Shown: positions 1 through 7,848 of the stretch, one piece after another
Position numbering within the stretch: position 1 is the first letter of the stretch
Layout of the letters: each line of letters starts with the position of its first letter
DNA from: JAHWKV01 sp040905365
GTDB taxonomy: Bacteria; Actinomycetota; CADDZG01; JAHWKV01
NCBI GenBank assembly: GCA_040905365.1
Contig: JBBDRQ010000052.1
Coordinates: 1-28,033, forward strand
Direction: 5' to 3'
DNA length: 28,033 nucleotides
Translations under genes and position numbers: made by a program
Notes under the pieces: model-generated
The model's database searches: none
What the model saw: only the letters and a program-made list of their open reading frames with translations
Told to the model about the DNA's origin: nothing

Positions 1-136
1 GGGGCGCGTGAGGTGGTGGCACGCAAGGCCGCAGGGAGCCTTCGTAGCCGGAGCCATACGGGGGCGACCGAGAACGCCGCGTGCCGCCGGCTCACGCCTC
101 CAGACACCCATCGGCCGGACGTCACGGTGCCAACAC
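1..136. other. Window edge, no supported gene
   Basis: I looked on both strands for homoserine kinase (thrB), which often follows thrC. None of the minus-strand frames shows its ATP-binding motif. The plus-strand open frame entering thrC from this stretch has no recognisable domain. I see nothing else that can be supported here. Confidence 0.5.
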
Positions 137-1183
137 TCAAAAGCCGAAGGCTTTAGCCACTGCGTCGATGTCCGCCTCGACCAACTGGGGCTTCGGCGCG
201 CCCGAGATAGCCCAGCTTGGATCCTTGAGACCGTGGCCGGTCAAGACGCAAACCGCGGTGTTGCCCTTCTCCAAACGGCCCTCGGCGCTTAGCTGCAGCA
301 GTCCGGCAACGGGAGCCGCCGAAGCCAACTCCGCAAATACGCCCTCCAACGCAAGCAAACGATACGCCTCCAGGATGGACCGGTCGCTAACCGAGCCGAT
401 CCGGCCTCCCGACTCTGAAGCGGCGTTGTCCGCGCCTTCCCAGGACGCGGGCCGCCCGATACGGATGGCGGTAGCGATGGTCTTAGGCGATTCAACCGGG
501 TAACCCAGCACTATGGGCGCCGCGCCGTGCGCCTGAAACCCGAACATTTGCGGCAGTGAATCGGTGATCCCGTCGGCCTTGTACTCCCGGTAGCCCCGCC
601 AGTATGAGGTGATGTTACCGGCGTTGCCCACGGGTATCAGGTGGTAATCCGGTGCCCGCTGGAGGTGGTCACAGATCTCGAATGCACCGGTTTTCTGCCC
701 CTCGAGCCGAAACGGATTGGTCGAGTTGACCACCACAACCGGGTACGGCCCTTCCAGCTTGCGGGTGATCTCAAAGGCCTGGTCGAAGTTTCCCTTGATC
801 TCCACCACCTTGGCACCGTGCACCAGGGCCTGCGCCAGCTTCCCCGAGGCCACGTTGCCCGACGGGATCAGCACCACACACAGCATGCCGGCCCTAGCCG
901 CGTAAGCTGCCGCCGACGCCGACGTATTGCCGGTGGATGCGCACACCACCGCTTCCGCTCCGGCGGCGGCCGCCTTGGTAATCGCCATAGTCATGCCGCG
1001 GTCTTTGAAGCTGCCCGTCGGGTTGGTCCCCTCATACTTGAGGTAAACCTCCAAACCGGTGCGCTCCGAAAGGCGTTGCGAGTGCAGCAGGGGCGTGTTG
1101 CCCTCCCCCAACGTGACGATGTGGGTGTCGTCATCGACATCCAACCGATCGCGATACTGGTTGATTACGCCCCGCCACGTCAT
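137..1183 (-). CDS. thrC: Threonine synthase
   Basis: Converts O-phosphohomoserine and water to threonine and phosphate, the last step of threonine synthesis, in the cytoplasm. The protein has 348 residues, the usual size of the short bacterial/actinobacterial form of this fold-type II PLP enzyme. Seen in sequence: the PLP-lysine motif GSFKDRG at about residues 57-63 (Lys60), the early LGEGNTPLL motif, an STGNTSAS phosphate-binding loop, and a VGNAGN glycine-rich stretch. It lies 59 bases downstream of hom on the same strand and is very likely cotranscribed with it. The ATG is at the expected place for the family, but no strong Shine-Dalgarno sequence precedes it, so translation may depend on readthrough from hom. 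No thrB follows within the window. Confidence 0.96.
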   Translation of the reverse strand: MTWRGVINQYRDRLDVDDDTHIVTLGEGNTPLLHSQRLSERTGLEVYLKYEGTNPTGSFKDRGMTMAITKAAAAGAEAVVCASTGNTSASAAAYAARAGMLCVVLIPSGNVASGKLAQALVHGAKVVEIKGNFDQAFEITRKLEGPYPVVVVNSTNPFRLEGQKTGAFEICDHLQRAPDYHLIPVGNAGNITSYWRGYREYKADGITDSLPQMFGFQAHGAAPIVLGYPVESPKTIATAIRIGRPASWEGADNAASESGGRIGSVSDRSILEAYRLLALEGVFAELASAAPVAGLLQLSAEGRLEKGNTAVCVLTGHGLKDPSWAISGAPKPQLVEADIDAVAKAFGF

Positions 1184-1242
1184 TTAAGCGAGCCCACCGG
1201 AGATGACTTTATTGGGCACACGGACCTCGACCCGGACCGCAA

Positions 1243-2529
1243 CTATTCTGCCGACTGGACACGCATCGACGACACGACGTCCTCGACTACGTCCAGGTGC
1301 CGCAGTGCGGTCAGCAGGGCTTGGAAGTTCTGCTCCAGGGCGGAGTGCGTAACCATAATGAGACTGGCCTCGTCTCCGAAACCTTCCTGCAGGACGCTGC
1401 GGATGCTGACCTCGTTATCGGTGAACGCCTGGGCCACCTGCGCCAGCACGCCCGGCCGGTCGGCGATCCTAAGCAGCACGTAGTACTGGCTGCGGGTCTG
1501 GTTCATAGGGCGAACCTTGGCGTCCGAGCCCCGGGCGTGCCGGACGCCGGACCCGCCCCCTACTATGTGGCGGGCCACGTCGATAACGTCGCCGATAACC
1601 GAAATGGCGGTGGGCGCGCCGCCGGCTCCGCGACCGTAGAACATCACCTCGCCCACTTTTCCGCCTTCCACGAAGATGGCGTTGAGGTTGTCCCGCACCG
1701 ATGCGAGGGGGTGCGTCCCCGGGATCATTGCCGGGTGCACGCGCATGGCTATCTCGTCGCCGACCTTCTCTGCAATCGCCAGCAGCTTTACCGCGTAGCC
1801 CAGGTTCTCCGCAAAAGCGATGTCGGCCAAAGCCACTTTCGTGATGCCCTCCCGGTACACGTCGCCGGCAACCACGTTGGCGTTGAAGGCGATGCTGGCC
1901 AGGATGGAAAGCTTGGCGGCTGCGTCGAATCCCTCGATGTCGGCAGTGGGGTCCAACTCCGAGTAACCAAGGCTTTGAGCCTCGGCCAGCGCCTCGCCGA
2001 ACTCCATCTCCTCCTCAGTCATCTTAGTAAGGATGTAGTTGGTAGTGCCGTTGAGGATGCCGACGATGCGTTCCACTCGCTCGCCCGCCAGCGACTCCTT
2101 GAGAGGCCGCACGATCGGAACTCCGCCGGCCACCGCCGCCTCAAAGCTGAACTCGACCTCGGCCCGGTCCGCGGCGTCGAAAAGCTCCTTGCCCAAAGTG
2201 CCGATGAGCTCCTTGTTGGCGCTGACGACATGCTTTCCCGCGGCGAAGGCCTCCAGGATGAGCGCCCGGGTGGGCTCGATCCCGCCCATCACCTCAATAA
2301 TCACCTGAATATCGGGGTCCGAGACCACCTCGCTGGCGTTGTCGGTGAAGACCGACTCCGGCAAATCGACGTCCCGGTCCTTGCCCAGGTTGCGTACTGC
2401 AACCTTACGGATCTCCAGGCGCGCGCCGACCCGCTGCGTTATCTCCTCCTCGTGCGCTGCAAGCGTCTGCGCCACCTCCGCGCCGACGATGCCGCACCCG
2501 AGTAAACCTATTCCAACCGCGTCTGCCAT
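1243..2529 (-). CDS. hom: Homoserine dehydrogenase with C-terminal ACT domain
   Basis: Reduces aspartate semialdehyde to homoserine with NAD(P)H, at the branch point to threonine and methionine. The 428 residues match the monofunctional actinobacterial enzyme. Seen: Rossmann motif GCGIVG at 11-16, SANKELIG around 104-110 with Lys106, GILNGTTNYIL around 158-167, and a DIEGFDAAAKLSIL segment with Lys206 in the substrate site. Residues from about 350 form an ACT domain starting at YYVLLRIADRPGVLAQ, which in this family mediates threonine feedback inhibition. The gene starts the hom-thrC pair. The ATG has no Shine-Dalgarno sequence, and a promoter-like element ends just upstream, so the mRNA may be almost leaderless. 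Confidence 0.97.
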   Translation of the reverse strand: MADAVGIGLLGCGIVGAEVAQTLAAHEEEITQRVGARLEIRKVAVRNLGKDRDVDLPESVFTDNASEVVSDPDIQVIIEVMGGIEPTRALILEAFAAGKHVVSANKELIGTLGKELFDAADRAEVEFSFEAAVAGGVPIVRPLKESLAGERVERIVGILNGTTNYILTKMTEEEMEFGEALAEAQSLGYSELDPTADIEGFDAAAKLSILASIAFNANVVAGDVYREGITKVALADIAFAENLGYAVKLLAIAEKVGDEIAMRVHPAMIPGTHPLASVRDNLNAIFVEGGKVGEVMFYGRGAGGAPTAISVIGDVIDVARHIVGGGSGVRHARGSDAKVRPMNQTRSQYYVLLRIADRPGVLAQVAQAFTDNEVSIRSVLQEGFGDEASLIMVTHSALEQNFQALLTALRHLDVVEDVVSSMRVQSAE

Positions 2530-2538
2530 AGCTCGAAA

Positions 2539-2567
2539 AACCTATCTTTTCGCGAACCCTGCGACAA
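2539..2567 (-). promoter_or_regulatory. Probable hom promoter, near-leaderless
   Basis: On the minus strand TTGTCG (2562-2567) is followed after 17 bases by TAGGTT (2539-2544), fitting a -35/-10 pair with the TAnnnT form of -10. A start about 7 bases past the -10 would fall near 2532, only about 3 bases before the hom ATG. That agrees with the missing Shine-Dalgarno sequence. No transcript data support this. Confidence 0.45.
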
Positions 2568-2604
2568 CCCGGACAAACTAACCGGAATCGCCCTCACAAT
2601 GCTC

Positions 2605-2862
2605 CTAGTCCTGATCATCCTCTCTTAGCGGGGCGGCCAGTTCCCTGGCCAGCTCCCGGGCCATTCCAACGGCGGCGGCGGTGATCCCTATCCAGGCAAC
2701 CTTGTTGGCCATCGACGCGTCGTCCGCGTCGGGTAGGGGACGGTGAAACCCCTTGGTCCAAACCTTCTCCGTGGCCATCAGGGCGAACTTAGCGGCCACT
2801 ACACCCAAAGCGAGCCCCAGGACCTTGTTCCCTAGGCCACCTTGCCGTTCGGTCTTAGTCAT
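2605..2862 (-). CDS. DUF4235 family small membrane protein
   Basis: An 85-residue protein of the actinobacterial DUF4235 family; its biochemical role is unknown. It has two hydrophobic segments, about residues 10-30 and 54-70, separated by a polar stretch with a conserved-looking TEKVWTKGF motif, and ends in an acidic tail (LREDDQD). It is probably a two-pass inner-membrane protein. The ATG is preceded by a good ribosome site, GGGAGG seven bases upstream. It appears to have its own promoter and lies between rnpB and hom, all on the minus strand. The family assignment comes from the overall pattern and size. Confidence 0.8.
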   Translation of the reverse strand: MTKTERQGGLGNKVLGLALGVVAAKFALMATEKVWTKGFHRPLPDADDASMANKVAWIGITAAAVGMARELARELAAPLREDDQD

Positions 2863-2926
2863 AATGCAGCCTCCCGTGTACCGCCCGGCCCCGCAGTTCC
2901 AAAAAGGCCGGCAAGACGATGCTTAG

Positions 2927-2932
2927 AGTGTA
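2927..2932 (-). promoter_or_regulatory. Possible -10 element for the DUF4235 gene
   Basis: Minus-strand TACACT fits the actinobacterial TAnnnT -10 consensus and would give a leader of about 58 bases with a good ribosome site. No convincing -35 hexamer lies at 16-18 bases. It is just beyond the rnpB terminator hairpin, as expected for a separate transcription unit. Confidence 0.35.
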
Positions 2933-2953
2933 GAAGACCCGCAGCGAACAAGC

Positions 2954-2981
2954 GGAGGGGCCCCGTTCCCGGGGCCCCTCC
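2954..2981 (-). terminator. Hairpin terminator after rnpB
   Basis: A perfect 12-base-pair stem, 2954-2965 with 2970-2981, closed by a four-base loop, immediately downstream of the rnpB 3' end. The stem is almost entirely G/C. No run of T follows on the minus strand, so it is an L-shaped hairpin without a U-tract, a type common in high-GC actinobacteria. Confidence 0.75.
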
Positions 2982-2987
2982 AGGCTG

Positions 2988-3397
<410 letters not shown>

Positions 3398-3400
3398 TAT

Positions 3401-3406
3401 AGTTTA
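3401..3406 (-). promoter_or_regulatory. Probable rnpB -10 element inside upstream CDS
   Basis: Minus-strand TAAACT, a TAnnnT match, sits 4-7 bases before the GGGG that opens the RNase P RNA P1 region. The -35 region is weak (a GAC core at about 17-18 bases). The element lies within the coding frame of the membrane hydrolase-like gene. Confidence 0.45.
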
Positions 3407-3968
3407 CGCCCGACTCAGCGGGCCGTCTGCGAGGCGAGAGGATCCCCCTGCGCAGGAATTCCCGTCGAAGTTCCCGATCCTGCAAGCCGAAGGCCTTTCC
3501 CATGAAAGCCAGCAAAGCCAGTCCCACCAGCTCCATCGCCGCCACCCGTGGGTCGGTAACCGTTCGCAGCAACGCGTCCATCCAATATCCCGCGCTCGGA
3601 TCGGGGGGAAAGCTGGTCGAAAACAGCGGCCAGAACAGGTTGATGGGATCGCTCCACATACCGTCCAAGGCAAGATGGATGAGTGCTGCGATCGGCAGAA
3701 TGAACCACCGGCGGGCCGTCTCGCCGCGCAAGACCAGCTGGATCCCCAACAGCAGCAGGGTCACGAATAGCAACGTATGGCCGAAAAGCCTGCCGGTTTG
3801 AAACTCCTCCTCGAACCAGATCCGGCCGATCGGCTTGTCGATCAAATCCGGCAAAATCGCGCCCAGCAGCACCACCCGGTAATCGATGCGCCGCACCCCC
3901 AACGTTACGAAGATGAGCGCGGCGGTTACGCCCAGATGCCAAAAGATCATCGCTCTTGGGCCACGCCC

Positions 3969-4427
3969 CTACAGCAGGGTTTGCTGGCCCGCCTGCGGGG
4001 CGGGCGAGGGTTCTACACCCCGGCAGGCGTCCATACCTTGGTTGCTCAACCGGTCGGCGTGCTTATTGCGCTCCCTCGGTATGGCTTGGAACTGGACGTG
4101 ATCGAACTGGGAGGCCAGTTCCGCGGCCGTTGCATGCAACGGCTTGAGCCCCGGATTCTTAACCTTGAACGCGCCGCGCATCTGCTGGATGACCAGCGTC
4201 GAATCCATGTACACGGCCAAGCTCTTGACGCCGTTTCGAAGGGCGGTCCTTAAACCTTCGATCAGGCCCTCATACTCGGCCACGTTGTTGGTCGCCCAGC
4301 CGATGCCTCTGGCGACCTCCTCCACCAGCTCCCCATCGGAGGTCTCCAGCACCACGCCGAAGCCGGCCGGGCCAGGATTGCCGCGAGCTCCGCCGTCCGT
4401 ATACAGGCGGTGAGTAGTCTTGGCCAT
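3969..4427 (-). CDS. RNase HI-type ribonuclease
   Basis: Predicted to cleave the RNA strand of RNA-DNA hybrids in replication and repair. The 152-residue protein has the full acidic set of the RNase H fold: Asp11 in YTDGGARGNPG, Glu51 in NNVAEYEGL, Asp75 in MDSTLV and Asp125 in NKHADRL. It resembles the compact archaeal/actinobacterial form that lacks the basic protrusion of E. coli RnhA, often annotated as ribonuclease HI family or reverse-transcriptase-like. The frame is open much further upstream, but that part overlaps the preceding gene; the ATG at 4425-4427 begins exactly at the RNase H fold and is 5 bases past that gene's stop. In mycobacteria a similar domain is fused to a phosphatase domain and follows the same zinc-ribbon gene; here it stands alone. 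Confidence 0.92.
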   Translation of the reverse strand: MAKTTHRLYTDGGARGNPGPAGFGVVLETSDGELVEEVARGIGWATNNVAEYEGLIEGLRTALRNGVKSLAVYMDSTLVIQQMRGAFKVKNPGLKPLHATAAELASQFDHVQFQAIPRERNKHADRLSNQGMDACRGVEPSPAPQAGQQTLL

Positions 4428-4432
4428 CCAAC

Positions 4433-5176
4433 TCAGCCTTGTTTGCGATCGACGACAACCAGGATGCGGCCGCACTCGTCGCAACGCACCAGGCCGGTGG
4501 CCTTGCGGACCCGGTCCACCTCCTGGGCGGGAAGCTTCATATGGCATCCCATACACGTGGCGCCGTGCAACGCCGCAGCGCCGACACCGCTTTTGGCCGA
4601 GCGCAGCGACTCGTAATACTCGAGGAGGTCGACCGGCAGTCTGGGCGCCCATCGGCCGCGCGTCTCCCGCTGGTCATCGAGCTCCTTGGAGACCTCGCCG
4701 CTGGCCTCATCACGCTTTTGGGTCGCGGCGGCGATTTGCTGCTCCAGCTGCTCCAGCTCACTTCGCATCCCCGTGATGGTGTCTTCAAGGTTTTCCCTCT
4801 CCTGCATGACCTCCAAGTCGTCGTCCTCGAAACGGCTCTTGCGCCGCTGCAACGACTCGATCTCCGCGGAGAGTCCGGACAGCTCACGCACATTGGAGAT
4901 GTCGCCGGAGTTCATGCGCTTTTGCTCGTACTCGATCTTCTGAGCGCAACCATCGATCTCGTGCTCGAGTTTGCGTTGCCGGCCGAGCACCTCATCCAAC
5001 TCGGCCTCGCGCTCGGCGGTTTCCCGTTCCAGAGCCCGGTAACGTTGCTGGAGATCCTCCAGCTCCGCCTGCTCGGGAAGGCTCCCCAGGCGCGCCCGCA
5101 GCTGGTCGACACTGGAATCGATTTTTTGAAGCTCGAGAAGGTCGAGCAGCTGCTGCTGGGAGGCTTCCACCATCAC
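4433..5176 (-). CDS. Coiled-coil zinc-ribbon protein (CT398/DUF164 family)
   Basis: A 247-residue protein with a long, strongly charged heptad-rich coiled coil (about residues 5-170) followed by a C-terminal C4 zinc ribbon: Cys208-x2-Cys211 and Cys232-x2-Cys235. This is the architecture of the CT398-like family; proposed roles are as a nucleic-acid or protein-complex adaptor, not established. It starts at the end of purN: the GTG at 5176 and the adjacent ATG at 5173 are both possible starts, the second forming a TGATG junction with the purN stop. The downstream gene is the RNase H protein, an association also found in mycobacteria, which suggests a role in RNA-DNA hybrid or RNA processing. 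Confidence 0.88.
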   Translation of the reverse strand: MMVEASQQQLLDLLELQKIDSSVDQLRARLGSLPEQAELEDLQQRYRALERETAEREAELDEVLGRQRKLEHEIDGCAQKIEYEQKRMNSGDISNVRELSGLSAEIESLQRRKSRFEDDDLEVMQERENLEDTITGMRSELEQLEQQIAAATQKRDEASGEVSKELDDQRETRGRWAPRLPVDLLEYYESLRSAKSGVGAAALHGATCMGCHMKLPAQEVDRVRKATGLVRCDECGRILVVVDRKQG

Positions 5177-5781
5177 AGTGTACTGAGGTTGATTTCGCCG
5201 GAGGTAATCCGGCGTAGTGTCTCCACGTAAAAAGCATGTTCTCGCTCCAGGACCCGATCCGCGAGGCTCTCAGGGCTGTCGCCCGGCAACACGTCCACCT
5301 CGCACTGAGCCACTATTGGCCCGCGATCGTACTCCTCATCCACCACATGGATAGTGACTCCGGTGGTCGTCTCCCCCGCCTCCAGTACCGCCTGATGCAC
5401 GCGCAGGCCGAACATCCCGGCCCCTCCATGCTTGGGCAACAGGGCCGGGTGGATGTTGAGAATTCGGCGGGCGAACCGCCGCAGCGTGATCGGTCCCACC
5501 TTTTTCATGTATCCGGCCAACGCCACGATGTCGACCTCGTGCGCCTCCAGCAGGCGCGCTATCTCAGCGTCCAGTTCGACCGGGTCGGGGTGGGTCTTAC
5601 CGCTCCGGTGGAAATTGGGTATGGAGTGCTTGGCGGCGCGACTGAGCGCCGTGGAGTCTGCGTTGTTGGAGATGGCTACCCGGACCCGTGCGTTCAGCAC
5701 GTCCTGCTCGCACGCGTCGATGATCGCCTGCAGGTTGCTGCCGCCGTGTGAGGCGAGCACGCCGAGATTCACCCTATCCAC
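5173..5781 (-). CDS. purN: Phosphoribosylglycinamide formyltransferase (GART)
   Basis: Transfers a formyl group from 10-formyltetrahydrofolate to glycinamide ribonucleotide, step three of purine synthesis. The 202 residues are a normal length. Seen: phosphate-binding GGSNLQAII at 13-21, the catalytic NIHPALLP motif with Asn109 and His111, and Asp148 in VVDEEYDRGP, giving the complete Asn-His-Asp set. The start codon is just below the fba terminator hairpin. Its stop overlaps the start of the zinc-ribbon gene. The usual neighbour purH is not present here, so the gene is separated from other purine genes in this genome region. Confidence 0.96.
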   Translation of the reverse strand: MDRVNLGVLASHGGSNLQAIIDACEQDVLNARVRVAISNNADSTALSRAAKHSIPNFHRSGKTHPDPVELDAEIARLLEAHEVDIVALAGYMKKVGPITLRRFARRILNIHPALLPKHGGAGMFGLRVHQAVLEAGETTTGVTIHVVDEEYDRGPIVAQCEVDVLPGDSPESLADRVLEREHAFYVETLRRITSGEINLSTL

Positions 5782-5819
5782 CTGAATTCAAGTTACGGCC
5801 GCTACGGCGAGCGCCGCAT

Positions 5820-5862
5820 CACAAAAGGGGCCGGGGCAAATGCGGCCCCGGCCCCTTTTGTG
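5820..5862 (-). terminator. Long hairpin terminator after fba
   Basis: Bases 5820-5837 pair perfectly with 5845-5862, an 18-base-pair stem with a 7-base loop. The stem base is A/T-rich (CACAAAA/TTTTGTG), so a T-run appears on either strand and the element could work in both directions. It sits 50 bases below the fba stop and above purN, so its main job is to end the fba transcript. Confidence 0.9.
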
Positions 5863-5912
5863 AACAACCAACCCCAGCAAGCAGCTTCCGCGGCAAGCTG
5901 CTGGCCAGGATA

Positions 5913-6941
5913 CTAGCTGGCCGCCTTGTCCATGTCCGGCGTGTACTTGCCGTAGGTGGCCGCGGAGTTGGCCTTCGCCCGAGCCAGCGCCACGGTCTGT
6001 CCGGCCGGGAGGTTGTCGGAACTGCCTGCCCAGGTCTTCATGGCGGATTGCTGCAGAGCACGACCGTAGGAGAAGGTCAGCGGCCACGGCACTCCACCGA
6101 TCTGGTTCATGGCGTTGAGGTGAGCCGAGGCATCCTCGTCGCTCTGGCCGCCGGACAGGAAGGCGATCCCGGCGACCGAAGCCGGAACCACCGTCTTCAG
6201 ACACGATAGCGTCATCTCGGCGACTTCTTGGATCCCAGCCTGACGCGGCGCCTTTACGCCGGACACCACCATGTTGGGCTTGAGGACCATGCCTTCAAAT
6301 GACACGCCCTGGTCGAAAAGCTCATTGAACACGGTGTGCAGGGTGCGCTTGGTAATCTCGTAGGTCTGCTCGATGGAGTTTTCGCCGTCCATCAACACCT
6401 CGGGTTCGATGATCGGCACGATGCCCCGCTCCTGACAAAGAGCGCCGTAGCGAGCCAGCGCGTGGGCGTTGACCGAAAGACAGTAGTCGGTGGGGATGCC
6501 GTCGCCGGGAGTAATCACCGCGCGCCACTTCGCAAAACGCGCGCCCAGGTCGTAATACTCCTCCAGCCGGTCCCGAAGACCGTCGAGACCTTCGGTGACC
6601 TTCTCCTCCGGTGAGCCGGCCAGCGGCTTGGCCCCGGTGTCGACCTTGATACCGGGCAGGATGCCCCGTTTGTTGAGGTATTCGGGGAAGGGGGATCCGT
6701 CGCTGGCACTCTGCCGGATGGTCTCGTCGTACAGAATCGTGCCGCTGACGTACTGCTCGATGCCCTCTGCGGAGAAGAACATTTCCCGGTAGGAGCGGCG
6801 GCTCTCCTCGGTCGAATCGATACCGAGCTTCGCAAAGCGTTTGGTGATCGTCGGCGTGCTCTCGTCGGCCGCCAGGATGCCCTTTCCAGGCGCCACCATG
6901 GCACGAGCAATATCGTTTAGTTCCTTAGTGAGTTCATCCAT
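5913..6941 (-). CDS. fba: Class I fructose-bisphosphate aldolase
   Basis: Reversibly cleaves fructose 1,6-bisphosphate to dihydroxyacetone phosphate and glyceraldehyde 3-phosphate. The 342-residue protein is the animal/plant-type class I enzyme, which works by Schiff base rather than zinc. Seen: GILAADES at 21-28, KWR at 138-140, IIEPEV at 177-182 and the Schiff-base motif LKPNMV with Lys221. The start is set by a GAGGAG ribosome site placed directly before the ATG at 6939-6941; a longer TTG frame would put that site inside the coding region. The gene is monocistronic, bounded by a long hairpin and by its own upstream region holding a tandem 10-base repeat. Many model actinobacteria rely on class II aldolase, so the type is noteworthy. 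Confidence 0.95.
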   Translation of the reverse strand: MDELTKELNDIARAMVAPGKGILAADESTPTITKRFAKLGIDSTEESRRSYREMFFSAEGIEQYVSGTILYDETIRQSASDGSPFPEYLNKRGILPGIKVDTGAKPLAGSPEEKVTEGLDGLRDRLEEYYDLGARFAKWRAVITPGDGIPTDYCLSVNAHALARYGALCQERGIVPIIEPEVLMDGENSIEQTYEITKRTLHTVFNELFDQGVSFEGMVLKPNMVVSGVKAPRQAGIQEVAEMTLSCLKTVVPASVAGIAFLSGGQSDEDASAHLNAMNQIGGVPWPLTFSYGRALQQSAMKTWAGSSDNLPAGQTVALARAKANSAATYGKYTPDMDKAAS

Positions 6942-6965
6942 TACCAGGCTCCTCAAAGGTCATCC

Positions 6966-6987
6966 GTACAAAACTGTACAAAACTGT
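6966..6987. repeat. Tandem 10-base repeat upstream of fba
   Basis: The unit GTACAAAACT occurs twice in a row (6966-6975, 6976-6985) followed by GT, 25 bases before the fba start codon. The spacing of one helical turn would suit a regulator binding as a dimer or tetramer, or the repeat may overlap the promoter. Low G+C here contrasts with the surroundings. Confidence 0.6.
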
Positions 6988-7005
6988 GGTTTGGGCGCGG
7001 AAATG

Positions 7006-7024
7006 GGGCCTTCCGGCCCTTTTT
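7006..7024. terminator. Small hairpin after the tetR gene
   Basis: GGGCC (7006-7010) pairs with GGCCC (7015-7019) around a four-base loop, followed on the plus strand by TTTTT. On the minus strand, where tetR would be terminated, only a weak ATTT follows. It is short and lies 40 bases beyond the tetR stop. Confidence 0.35.
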
Positions 7025-7060
7025 CTAAAAATCATGATACCGGCTAGATCCCGGGGTCGG

Positions 7061-7705
7061 TCAACCGGGGGGTCGCTGACCGTGGTGCCGCCCCGGCATC
7101 CGCGGAAGACCGTCAAATCCCCTCCACAAGAAGGCGAGCAGGTAATCGACAATCTGGTCGCGACCGGGTCGATCGGACAGGGTCAGCCACCATGAGGTAA
7201 CCGATTCGACGGCTCCCAGCATGGCGTACGCGTACAAGGGGGCGCCCTCCGCCTGCAGGCCGGCTCCGCGCATCACGTCGGCTATGGTGTTGGCCAAGCC
7301 GCTGGCTATTGACTCCCGCACCTCACGCAGACGGCGGCCCACGGCCGGGTCCAGCTCCCCGCTGGAAGCGATCAGCAAGTTGAAGCCCGCGGTGTCCTCC
7401 TCCGCAAACTCCAGGTAGGCCCTCAGACCGTTGCGCAGGCGCTTGCGGGGTTCACTCGAGGACGCCATGGCTTCCCACAAGGAGCGGAGCAGGGTGTTTA
7501 TGTGTTCCTCGAGTACCGCCAGGAAGATTTCGGCCTTGCCTCCCGGAAAGTGCCGGTAGAGCATGGGTTTGGTAACGCCGGCCAGCCTCGCGATCTGGTC
7601 TACCTCAGTACTGCGGTAACCCTGGGTACCAAACAACTCCTGCGCTCCCGCAAGCAGGCGGCGGCGCCTTTCCTCCCTGGGCACCCTCCTGCGCGGCTCC
7701 GACAA
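7061..7705 (-). CDS. TetR family transcriptional regulator
   Basis: A 214-residue one-component repressor-like protein. The N-terminal DNA-binding domain is clear: RLLAGAQELFGTQGYRSTEV then an HTH with DQIARLAGVTKPMLYRHF at about 36-53. The C-terminal ligand domain is divergent, so the ligand is unknown. The TTG start is chosen because GAGG lies five bases before it and the frame is complete. It is divergent from the fatty acid operon, 277 bases from fabD, and a perfect inverted repeat covers its own ribosome site, so autoregulation and control of the fab genes are both plausible. Actinobacterial FasR regulators of fatty acid genes are also TetR proteins, but I cannot claim orthology. Confidence 0.9.
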   Translation of the reverse strand: MSEPRRRVPREERRRRLLAGAQELFGTQGYRSTEVDQIARLAGVTKPMLYRHFPGGKAEIFLAVLEEHINTLLRSLWEAMASSSEPRKRLRNGLRAYLEFAEEDTAGFNLLIASSGELDPAVGRRLREVRESIASGLANTIADVMRGAGLQAEGAPLYAYAMLGAVESVTSWWLTLSDRPGRDQIVDYLLAFLWRGFDGLPRMPGRHHGQRPPG

Positions 7706-7728
7706 AGTTACCTCACGTAACTAGTAAC
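7706..7728. promoter_or_regulatory. Inverted repeat, candidate TetR operator
   Basis: AGTTAC (7706-7711) and GTAACT (7717-7722) form a perfect 6-base inverted repeat with a 5-base spacer, directly at the TetR start and over its ribosome site. A further GTAAC half-site follows at 7724-7728, seven bases after the previous one, so two overlapping sites are possible. TetR regulators typically bind such operators between themselves and divergent targets. Confidence 0.5.
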
Positions 7729-7848
7729 GTTTCACTTACCCATGTGTCTTACTTGGTATGAGTGACAACTCTGGCAAGGTCCAGAAAGTTATAGCCTGGA
7801 AAGAATCAGCCTCTCGGGAAGTTTACTCCAGGTATATAAAGCCGGTCC

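Noticed and set aside
8..292. Plus-strand frame at the window start
   Set aside because: Runs into thrC antisense, no domain and no convincing ribosome site; could hide a small gene only in the first 130 bases, which I cannot support.
1297..2505. 402-residue plus-strand open frame opposite hom
   Set aside because: It is the antisense of a certain gene; its composition (His-, Arg-, Gly-rich, no domain) is that of a GC-rich shadow frame.
4439..5230. 263-residue plus-strand frame opposite the zinc-ribbon gene
   Set aside because: Leu-rich pattern is the antisense of the coiled-coil heptads, a known artefact.
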